From: DAOUAJ01 sp034433615
GTDB lineage: Bacteria > Chloroflexota > Anaerolineae > DUEN01
Assembly (NCBI GenBank): GCA_034433615.1
Contig: DAOUAJ010000077.1
Location: 1-29,864, forward strand
DNA length: 29,864 nucleotides
Reading direction: 5' to 3'
Made by a program: the position numbers and the translations under genes. Below, one piece after another: positions 21,060 to 28,600 of this stretch; position 1 is the stretch's first letter; the number at the start of each line of letters is the position of its first letter. The notes under the pieces were generated by a model, which was not told the origin of the DNA, ran no database searches, and worked only from the letters and a program-made list of their open reading frames with translations.

Positions 21060-22042
21060 CACATCCGCGGGGCCCGCTCGATCACCATCGCGCCCTCAGC
21101 CAGAGGGAAGCGTACCAGCAGGTCCACATCAGCCTGGGCGAGAGACGGTAGCAAGAAGTTGACCAGCTCGATAAGCGGGCTGCCCGGATTCATTTGAGCA
21201 TACAAGCTGGCGCTGTCAGACAGCAGGGCATCGTTCCATGCCAGATGCGGCAACTCCATGCCGTTGACGAAGATGAAGATGCCGCTATTGCGTGCCCGCA
21301 ACTCCACATGTTGGACGTTACTCGCCTTCAACTGCTGGATCAACGCAGGCGGCAACTCAACCATCTGGAGAGGCATGCCGGTCATCGCGGCCAGGTCGCG
21401 GCTGGTCATACCCAGCACCGAGGGTACGCCATCGTTATCGTAGGCGATCTCGGCCCGGAAGATGAGCCCGGCCGGTACCTCAGCCGCAGCCACTTCAGGT
21501 ACTACACCCGGCGCACGCACGGCGATCTCAGCAGCACCTGCCTGCTTGGGGAACATCAGCACCAGGCCGATACCCGTGCGGCGCACGAAAGGCAGGAACG
21601 CCTTGACCATGCCCGTCCAGGGAGCTTGCCCCATGAAGAGCTCGGTTGCCGGGACCAGATTGGAGAAACTCTCCTCTGACCACGCCAGATGGGGGAGAAG
21701 CTTTCCATTGACGAAGAGGAGAACGCCGCCAGCGCCGTACTGGATTTCAATGTGTTGGACATTGGCATTGGTCATCCAGGAGACCCAGAAGGGGTCAATG
21801 CGCAGCAAAGAAAGGTCAATATCCATCCCCGCATAGGTCCTTAACAGCGGGCGGATTTTCTCCAGATCTAGCCCCATCAAGCTGGGCATGCCATTGGCGT
21901 CAAAGGACAGGGTGAGCCTGGGTAACGCCAAGGCAAACTCTTCTGTCTCCGTAGTCGGCGGTACGGCAGGACCGCAGCTTGTGACCATAAGAGCTACGAC
22001 GAGAGCTGCGCTCAAAACAGCGAGCCACTTGGGGAACCGCAT
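21059..22042 (-). CDS. Lipoprotein with two copies of an FVNG-LPHLAW domain
   Basis: Predicted 327 aa. A basic start and hydrophobic stretch lead to the lipobox VTSC, with Cys23 as the lipidated residue, so it should be anchored on the outer face of the membrane. The mature part contains two related domains of about 125 residues: 43-166 (DANGMPSLMG, NVQHIEIQYGAGG, LFVNGKLLPHLAW, AFLPFVRRTGIGLVLMFP) and 196-313 (DNDGVPSVLG, NVQHVELRARNSG, IFVNGMELPHLAW, NFLLPSLAQADVDLLVRFP). I do not know the function; from memory similar proteins occur in other Chloroflexota. ATG 22042 follows AAAGGAGGTG, a near-perfect ribosome site, which settles the start. A long non-coding stretch precedes it. Confidence 0.75.
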   Translation of the reverse strand: MRFPKWLAVLSAALVVALMVTSCGPAVPPTTETEEFALALPRLTLSFDANGMPSLMGLDLEKIRPLLRTYAGMDIDLSLLRIDPFWVSWMTNANVQHIEIQYGAGGVLLFVNGKLLPHLAWSEESFSNLVPATELFMGQAPWTGMVKAFLPFVRRTGIGLVLMFPKQAGAAEIAVRAPGVVPEVAAAEVPAGLIFRAEIAYDNDGVPSVLGMTSRDLAAMTGMPLQMVELPPALIQQLKASNVQHVELRARNSGIFIFVNGMELPHLAWNDALLSDSASLYAQMNPGSPLIELVNFLLPSLAQADVDLLVRFPLAEGAMVIERAPRM

Positions 22043-22591
22043 TTCGCCACCTCCTTTGTAAAGTCGCCGGTTCCTTAATAGATGATGGAACTTGGCCATT
22101 GCGGAAAAGATCGGTTCGATTTCTATGGATGAGACGTCACCTGAATCAGGAGACGCTTACGGACTGATGTACTGTTGAGGCGAAGGATGTGCCTGTTCTG
22201 GACTGGCGCTCCGCCCAGCACATGACAACTTCCGAATCGCCAGATTGCATCAGTCCCCCATACAGCGAATGATCTGGATATTGACTGGGATGTGCGCCTG
22301 ACCTTGCCTCCTTTGAGTAGAGTGACCGCATGCCGAGCGGTTGGATGACCGCAGCGCCCATATTTGCCTGGCTGCGGAGTGGTCCTCGTCCGCCATTAAG
22401 AGCGGGCGATATACTTTTGCTCCGACCATCCCTGCCGGTGAACGCTGCTCACTACAAGTTGCCCTGCCTGGCGAGGGCAAGTGTAACTGACGTGGCCAAT
22501 AGCTTGAAACTACGAGAACAAGATCTCACTCAACCCGGAAAGGACGGCTCGGAGCGAGTGACCAATCCCGTGGAAATCGAAAGCTACCCCT

Positions 22592-22600
22592 ATTATACCA
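22592..22600 (-). promoter_or_regulatory. Extended -10 element in the non-coding interval
   Basis: Minus strand TGGTATAAT (22600-22592), a perfect -10 with extended TG. No good -35 is present. It would start a leftward transcript near 22585, about 540 nt before the lipoprotein ATG. Confidence 0.4.
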
Positions 22601-22766
22601 CAACTTTTCAATTCGTGAAGTATCACTTTTGAGGAAAAAGGGCAAATCTCTCCGTTTCCGCTGGACGTAACACCGCAAGAGCAGTACAGTTGCGCTGACC
22701 CGGCAGCGAGGGCGATCCACCCTGTGCCGCCTGCTAAGGAGAATATTGGTAGTTGGTGCCAGCACT

Positions 22767-22796
22767 ATTATAAACCACATTGTGCGTTTCTGCCAA
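22767..22796 (-). promoter_or_regulatory. Promoter in the non-coding interval
   Basis: Minus strand TTGGCA (22796-22791), 18-nt spacer, TATAAT (22772-22767). The start is predicted near 22760. The ten bases CAGTTTGGCA at the -35 are identical to those of the thioredoxin-gene promoter at 24058-24090. No gene begins within 700 nt downstream. Confidence 0.5.
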
Positions 22797-22865
22797 ACTG
22801 TCAAGGCCAGCCCGCCCCAGGGCTTTGCCAGGTTGCAGCAACCAAGCTAACCGGCAGTTGAAATT

Positions 22866-22935
22866 GCTGTCTACACCGTGCAAAGCCTCCCTTTCGGGGG
22901 TCACCGCCCGTGTAGACAGCCCCTGAAGAGGGGCT
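22866..22935. other. Strong overlapping hairpins, candidate structured RNA
   Basis: GCTGTCTACAC (22866-22876) and GTGTAGACAGC (22910-22920) are perfect 11-bp arms. Within the loop, CCTCC and GGGGG can pair across CTTTC. A second hairpin AGCCCCT/AGGGGCT (22918-22935, GAAG loop) shares bases with the first, so the two are partly exclusive. No T-run follows. No known RNA family is recognised. Confidence 0.45.
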
Positions 22936-23040
22936 TCGCAGACCGTAACCTGTGGCTTCTAGTCATCTGAGCAGCATACCATCCCTGATGCCGTTGCGCA
23001 ATGCTATGCAGGATTTTAAGGTTCGAGTCCAGTATACAAG

Positions 23041-23085
23041 TTCCCAATGGACTTTGGGAAAGCCCTGGAAGTCTCCCAGGGAGAC
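23041..23085. other. Hairpin cluster downstream of the thioredoxin-TPR gene
   Basis: TTCCCAA/TTGGGAA (23041-23060) is a perfect 7-bp hairpin. Next to it CCCTGG/CCAGGG (23063-23081) and GTCTCC/GGAGAC (23071-23085) overlap and exclude each other. On the minus strand this follows the thioredoxin-TPR stop by about 33 nt and may end that transcript, although no T-run is seen. Confidence 0.4.
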
Positions 23086-23117
23086 CCCGGAGGTCGTTAC
23101 CTGGCAATCAGGTTCAT

Positions 23118-23987
23118 TCAGGCGAAGAGCACTGTCGCCAGCTTATTGCGGTACTGGCGGACCAGCGGTTGATCGCCCAGGAGCTCGAAAACGTGAAGCA
23201 TAGCCTGGCGGGCGCCGCCGTTGCGGAACTTGCGGTCGCGCCGCAGGATCTCCAGGTAGTGCTCGAGCGCTTCTTCGTAGCGCTGTTGGCTGGCAAGCAG
23301 GCTGGCCAGTTGGTAGCGGGCCTCCAGGTCGCTTGGAGCCTCCGCCAGGCGGGCCTTGAGGGTAGCCTCATTCGCATTGCCAGCTCCTTGGCGCAGCGTG
23401 ATTTCGGCCCGCAGGCGAGCGGCTTCGGTTCCCTCGGGCGTGACCGGCGGGATCCGGTTTAACAGTTGCAAGGCCGCCTGTTCTCGTCCTAAACTCAACA
23501 AGGCCCGGGCCTGGCCCAACATGGCCGCCGGGTGATCCGGCTTTTCGGACAACACCTCGCGGAATCTGCTCTCAGCCTCTGTGAATCTTCCAATGGCCAG
23601 GAGCGCGCGCCCCTCTGCCACTTTCATGTCTAACTCGTTGGGCAGTATGCGCTCGATGAACTGGCGCACGGCCGGGCGGGGCTGCGCGCCCACGAACTCA
23701 GCGACCACGCGGCCGTCCTTGAACGCCTTCACCGCCGGGATGCCTTGGACCCCGAACCGCGCGGCCAGCCGCTGATTTTCGTCCGTGTTCAGCTTGGCCA
23801 GGATAAATCGCCCACCGAATTCCTGAGCCAGGTTCTCGAGCACGGGGCCGAGCATCCGGCACGGCGCGCACCAGGGCGCCCAGAAATCTACCACCACGGG
23901 CGCTTCATGAGAACGTTCAATCACCTCACGTTGAAAATTTCGCTCGTTGACGTCAATTACCACCTGCGAAACCATCGTTGCTACCAT
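23118..23987 (-). CDS. Thioredoxin-TPR fusion protein (CnoX/YbbN-like)
   Basis: Predicted 289 aa, cytoplasmic. The thioredoxin domain spans about 6-112, with active site WCAPC (Cys40, Cys43) and the cis-proline region VQGIPAVKAF. TPR-type helices fill about 118-289 (EGRALLAIGRFTEAESRFREVL, LLASQQRYEEALEHYLEIL). This is the layout of CnoX/YbbN co-chaperones, which protect substrates for GroEL/DnaK. E. coli CnoX has lost the double cysteine, but here both cysteines remain, so redox activity is likely. ATG 23987 has GGAGG 10 nt upstream; ATG 23975 is possible. The promoter at 24058-24086 gives a leader of about 65 nt. It is a single-gene unit. Confidence 0.88.
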   Translation of the reverse strand: MVATMVSQVVIDVNERNFQREVIERSHEAPVVVDFWAPWCAPCRMLGPVLENLAQEFGGRFILAKLNTDENQRLAARFGVQGIPAVKAFKDGRVVAEFVGAQPRPAVRQFIERILPNELDMKVAEGRALLAIGRFTEAESRFREVLSEKPDHPAAMLGQARALLSLGREQAALQLLNRIPPVTPEGTEAARLRAEITLRQGAGNANEATLKARLAEAPSDLEARYQLASLLASQQRYEEALEHYLEILRRDRKFRNGGARQAMLHVFELLGDQPLVRQYRNKLATVLFA

Positions 23988-24057
23988 CCTTGTGCTTTCC
24001 TCCGATTCTCAAACGTTGCTTCAAACGTGTGGAAGGTGAAGATACCAAACGGGGGAT

Positions 24058-24086
24058 ATTGTACCCATCTGGATCATTAATGCCAA
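24058..24086 (-). promoter_or_regulatory. Promoter of the thioredoxin-TPR gene
   Basis: Minus strand TTGGCA (24086-24081), 17-nt spacer, TACAAT (24063-24058), each five of six to consensus. Start predicted near 24051, 64 nt before ATG 23987. Confidence 0.6.
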
Positions 24087-24141
24087 ACTGCCAACAGGTA
24101 GCTTGCCCTGGACGTCGTGCAGCCTGTCCTCGTCAGAGGGC

Positions 24142-24189
24142 CTGCCCCCTCGGGCAGAGCCCCCTCGGGGCGAAGCCTGGCGGCCAGGC
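24142..24189. other. Three tandem GC hairpins after the radical SAM gene
   Basis: CTGCCC/GGGCAG (24142-24157), GCCCC/GGGGC (24159-24171) and GCCTGG/CCAGGC (24175-24189). They lie between the radical SAM stop and the thioredoxin promoter on the minus strand, and there is no T-run. Probably a transcript end or 3' stabiliser. Confidence 0.4.
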
Positions 24190-24234
24190 CAGGGTGCCGG
24201 CATCCACCGCTATCGTTTCCCGGCCGATTTGTCC

Positions 24235-25662
24235 TCAATCGAACTGGGCAAAGCGAACGACCGTCAGCAGGAATTCCCTGACCGACGGCCGGTAGGGGTG
24301 AATCCACCGCTTGATGGCGTAGCCCTTCCACAATTTGTAGACCAGCCAGTAGAGCGGGTTGCGCGGCAGCGCGATCAGGCGGCGCAGCCAGGGGACCAGG
24401 CGCGGGTACGCTACGGCGAGGGCGAAGAGCTTGGCCAGGTTCTCGGTCATCAGGCGATGACGCGGGCTGGGAAATTGCAGAATCGAGCGATCCCAGGCAG
24501 AGGTGCTGATCTCATCTATGCTGCCGGCGAGCAGCCCGGCCTCTCGGGTGAACTCGCCCAGCTCGGTGCGCGGGTAAGGCTGGTAGAGGAAGGCGTTGGC
24601 GTACCGGGCCCGACAGGCGATGTTCAGCTCCAATGTCTCAAAGTCGTCCTCCAGCGTGCCGGTGGGCAGCCCCAGCATGTTGGTGGTGATCAGGGCGATG
24701 CCGGCCTCGTGAACCAGATCGGCCGCCCGCACCATCTGCTCCTTTGATAAATGGCGCTTCAGCACCAGGTTGCGCAGCCGGTCGTTCCCCGTCTCCACCC
24801 CCATCCCCACGCTGACGCAGCCGGCCGACTTGAGCAACCGTACCAGGTCCTTGTCAACCAGATTGGCGCGTATGTTGCAGAAGAAGGGCAGGCCGATGCG
24901 GCGCGGGTACTCGCGGGCGAAGGTCTCCATCCACTCGCGGGGGACAATGAATAGATCATCCAGAAACACAACGAAGGAGAGGGGGTAGCTGGCCCGGACC
25001 TGCTCGATCTCCTCCAGCAGATGGTCCACGCTGCGCCGCCGGATTTTGTGCCACGAGGAGCCGACGATCTCTCCCATCGCCTGGTTGAAGCAGAAGGTGC
25101 AACGGTACGGGCAGCCGCGGCTGGCGATGAAATGTTTGAGCCCGCTCCGGCCTGTGAAATGGTCTTTTTGGTAGACTAACGCGCGGTCGGGCAGGGGCAG
25201 GCTGTCTAAATTATGGATCAGAGGGCGGATGGGGTTGCGGTGGATCTGCCCGTCCTCCTTGACCCACAGATTGGCGATGGTCTGGATGGGCTTGCCGTTG
25301 GTCAGCGCGTCCGCCAGGTCGCACAAGGCCCCCTCCCCCTCGCCGATACACACGGCATCCACCCCCTCTGCCTCGATAACCTCGGGGAAAAAGGTCGGGT
25401 GAGGCCCGCCGAAGACGCTGAGGGCGCCCGTCGCCTCCTTCAGGCGGGTGTTCAGGCGCAGATACTCCTGCTGGCTCCCGGTAAACACGCTATAGGCCAG
25501 CACGTCTGGAGCGAAGCGGCGCGCGGCCTTCACCGGGTCCTCCAGCGTCGCCACCGTCAGGCCGACTTCGTGTCCGGCCGCTTTCAACACCGCCGCCAGT
25601 TGCATGATCCCCTGCGGCTCGTAGTCAATCTGTCGCAGCACAAACAGGATCCGTGCTCCCAC
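24235..25662 (-). CDS. Radical SAM protein with N-terminal B12-binding-type domain
   Basis: Predicted 475 aa. The N-terminal 140 residues have a cobalamin-binding-type Rossmann fold (ILFVLRQIDYEPQGIMQLAAVLKAAGHEV, SVFGGPHPTFFPE, AVCIGEGEGAL). The DxHxxG histidine of base-off binders is not seen. The iron-sulfur motif C-x3-C-x2-C is at Cys184, Cys188 and Cys191 (RGCPYRCTFC), followed by the barrel landmarks VVFLDDLF, FFCNIRANLVD and SVGMGVETGND. Members of this class (BchE/HpnJ-like) carry out methylations, cyclisations or radical modifications; the substrate here is unknown. GTG 25662 is chosen because GGGGA lies 6 nt upstream and it avoids overlap. The gene lies 13 nt after the alpha-2-macroglobulin gene, so they are co-transcribed. 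Confidence 0.82.
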   Translation of the reverse strand: MGARILFVLRQIDYEPQGIMQLAAVLKAAGHEVGLTVATLEDPVKAARRFAPDVLAYSVFTGSQQEYLRLNTRLKEATGALSVFGGPHPTFFPEVIEAEGVDAVCIGEGEGALCDLADALTNGKPIQTIANLWVKEDGQIHRNPIRPLIHNLDSLPLPDRALVYQKDHFTGRSGLKHFIASRGCPYRCTFCFNQAMGEIVGSSWHKIRRRSVDHLLEEIEQVRASYPLSFVVFLDDLFIVPREWMETFAREYPRRIGLPFFCNIRANLVDKDLVRLLKSAGCVSVGMGVETGNDRLRNLVLKRHLSKEQMVRAADLVHEAGIALITTNMLGLPTGTLEDDFETLELNIACRARYANAFLYQPYPRTELGEFTREAGLLAGSIDEISTSAWDRSILQFPSPRHRLMTENLAKLFALAVAYPRLVPWLRRLIALPRNPLYWLVYKLWKGYAIKRWIHPYRPSVREFLLTVVRFAQFD

Positions 25663-25675
25663 GGCAAATCCCCGC

Positions 25676-28600
25676 TCACCGCGTGATCGTGAATACCCCT
25701 CCGGCGCTGCGCCCCCACACCTCCGGGAAGTACATCTCATACGCGGTAGCCGGCAGCGTCAGGAAACGCCCGGGCAGGCTGGCCCGCATCTGGTAGGTGT
25801 ACCGATAGGTGCCCCGCGGCAGCCAGTCGGCGAACAGCACCACCTTCTCGTCCCGCAGCTCCGTATGCGTGGGCACCCAGCGATCCCACCACCACTGAAC
25901 GGCTTCCTCTTCGGCGGGGACTTTCTCCACCTCAGGCCCCTGATACACCTTGCTGGTGGTGCGCAGGCTGACGTCTATCGCCTCCGCCCCGGCCGGCAAC
26001 GGGTCCTCCACCACCAGATAGTGCAAATCGTTGGGAGCGACGATGGTCAGCTCCACCTGGATCACGTCTCCCACTTTGGCCTGGGGGATCGGCTTCTGCG
26101 GATCGTCGGCCAGGGTGTAGCGGCGGGCGACGACGATGCCGCGGTCGCGGGGCTGGATGGACTCCACCGGCAGGTAGTACTGCAGATGCGTCGTGTAGTA
26201 CAGCCGGCCGCGGCCGGTTTGCCCCTCCGCCGTGGACCGCTCGATGCTCACGCTGTTGGCCTGATCGGCCAGCAGGCGCGCCACTTCTGCCCTAAGTACT
26301 ACCGGATCGTCCAGGTTCTCCTTGTCCACGGCTCCCTGGCCCAGCTCCTCATCGTTCAGCCGCACCCGCCAGGAGTAGTCCCCCTCCAGCTCCCCCGTCG
26401 CCACCATCCAGTCGGTGAGGGCGATCAACGACCAGGCAGTCTCCTGGGTGGTCTCCCAGTGCCCGTCCTTGCGCACCTCCATCAGCCAGCGCACCACGTT
26501 GGGGGTCACCCCCCCGGCCGAGCCGAAGCGGGCCAGCAGGTCCAGCACCACGGCGGTGGTGCGCACGTCGGTGTTCATCGTCCAGTAGTCCGGCATCCCC
26601 GCCTCCTCCCAGTGGGCGCCGGTGGCGCTGAGCACGGCCCGGCCCGTCAGGTCGCTGATGAGCGTGTCCATGCGGGCGCGCTGCCCCTCGGCGTCCATCA
26701 CGCCCAACGCCAGCGCCAGGAAAGCCCGACCGTAGAGGGCCAGGCGCTCCCGCTCATCATAGAGCGTGGCCGCCGGGCTCATCACGTTGCGGCCCGCATC
26801 CGCCAGCACGTAGATCATGAACGCCTGCTGGTTGAGCGCGTAGCCCTGCAGCCTGGCCGGGGCCTGGAGCTGGAGATGCAGGTAGCGGATGCCGCGATCG
26901 AGGATGTCTTTATCCACGATGAATCCGGCCCTGTCCGCCTGCACCAGCCCGAAGACGACGTAGGCGCTGATGAAGGGGTTGCTCTTCCCGTACCACCAGC
27001 CCCAGCCGCCGTCCACGTTCTGGCGGTTGTAGAGGCGCTGCAGGCCGATGCCCACCTGCTGCGGCAGCTTCTCCGCCAGGTCAGGCCGCGCGATCCCCAG
27101 CCGCTTCAGCGCCCGATAGGTGAGCACATTGGGCAGGAAGCGGGAGAGCACCTGCTCGGTGCACTCGTAGGGGTAGTGCTCCAGGTAGCGCAGCCCCGGC
27201 AACATGCCCGCCGCCAGCGTCGGCTCCAGGACCACCTTCAGCTCCCCCTGGTCACGTTCGGCATCAGCGGGGAGCCGGACCACCTCGAGGCGGGCCTCGT
27301 CCGCCGCCACCTCGCCGCTGGTCCCCACCACCTCCGGCGTGGTGTAGCGATACACCGGCAGGGTGATCTCCACCGCGTCGCTCAGCTTCTCGGCACGGGC
27401 ATCGAACCGCAGCACGACCTGATCGCCCGGCTTCACCCGCACCGGCCAGTCCACCCGCACCGCCGACTCGGCCGCGACGGTGATGGCCTGGCGGGCCGGG
27501 CCGTCAATGCTCACCCCTTGCGCGGTGAGGGTGATCTCCACCTCCTGCCCGGCTTTGGTGTTGTTATGGACCACCGCGCCCAGGTCGGCCGCGTCCCCCG
27601 CCACGAAGAAGCGGGGGGCCACCGGCCGCACCAGCAACTCCTTGGTGGCGACGATGTCCACCGTCGCCTCGCCCACCAGCGTTTCGTCCGTCACCCCTTT
27701 GCCCACCATGCGCCAGGTGGTCAGGTTATCCGGCAGCACCAGGCTCACCTGGGCCCGGCCCTGGGCGTCGGTCTGCACGGCCGGGGCCCAGAAAGCGCTG
27801 TCGGGGAACTCGCGGCGCACGGTGAGGCCCTCGCCAGGGCCGCCGCCACCGCCGCCCTTGGTGCCTCTGAGCTGCTGCTGCACCAGGCGGTCCAGGTTGA
27901 TGGCCAGGCCCAGCGCCGTGTTCACCCCCACGCCCCGCTTGCGGTAGAAGCGGTCACGGATCGGCTCCACGTTGCTGCTGGCCAGCGTCAACACCGCCTT
28001 GTCCACCAGCGCCAGAGAGAGCTCGGCCTTCACCGGACGGCCGACGTGATCACGCACCTCGATGGTGTACGTCGCCGGCGAGCGCGGGGCGACCTCGGTC
28101 GCGCTGGGACGGAGGGTGATCTGCAACTCCTTCTCGACCGTCGAGATGGGCAGCTCAACGTAGCCGAGCTTGAACGACGGCAACGGGTTCTGCTCGCCCT
28201 GTCCCTGGACGATGACGATGCTGACGAAGACGTTGGGCGCAAAGTCGCCGGCGATGGGGATCTCCAGCGTCTCGCTGTTGCTGGTGAGGGTGATCACCTG
28301 ATGGGAGAGGATGTGGCCGCGCTCGATGGTGAGCAGCGCCCAGACCGGCCCCTGGTAGGGGGACGGCACCAGCACCTGCGCCATGTCGCCCACCCGGTAC
28401 TCTTTTTTATCGGCCACCAGGTTGATGCGATCGTTGCTCTCCATGCGCCAGGGGACGAACTCGCCAGGGCGGCCGCTGATCCACACAAAGACGGCGCTGG
28501 CCGTCGCGTTGCCTTTCTCATCCACGGCGCGGGCGCGCACCAGGTACTGGCCGCCGGCCGTGGGCGTCCAGGTCAGCGTCGCCCGCCCCCTGGCATCCGT

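Larger units (their letters stand above)
22043..23117. other. 1.07-kb interval without a supportable gene
   Basis: No frame in this stretch shows convincing protein character; the open frames present have mixed composition and no ribosome site. It contains two minus-strand promoter-like elements (22592-22600 and 22767-22796) and several hairpins: TTGCCCT/AGGGCAA at 22459-22480, a strong one at 22866-22920, and a cluster at 23041-23085. I found no signature of RNase P RNA, SRP RNA, tmRNA or a tRNA. It could be a long leader of the lipoprotein gene, an unknown small RNA, or decayed DNA. Confidence 0.5.

Noticed and set aside
22330..22632. A 100-codon plus-strand frame in the non-coding interval
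   Set aside because: No ribosome site, mixed composition, no domain, and orientation opposite to all neighbours.
22526..22804. A 92-codon minus-strand frame under the promoter-like element at 22767
   Set aside because: It begins upstream of the predicted transcript start, has no ribosome site, and is rich in Arg/Ser without motif.
22980..23060. A tRNA-like T-loop GGTTCGAGTCC at about 23021-23031
   Set aside because: The flanking bases do not form a 5-bp T stem (TAAGG does not pair with CCAGT). No anticodon arm or acceptor stem can be built around it.
22043..23117. Possible RNase P RNA, tmRNA, SRP RNA or 6S RNA
   Set aside because: I looked on both strands for GAGGAAAGUC, the tmRNA tRNA-like ends and the GGAAGCAGC SRP loop, and saw none. 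A covariance-model search would be decisive.
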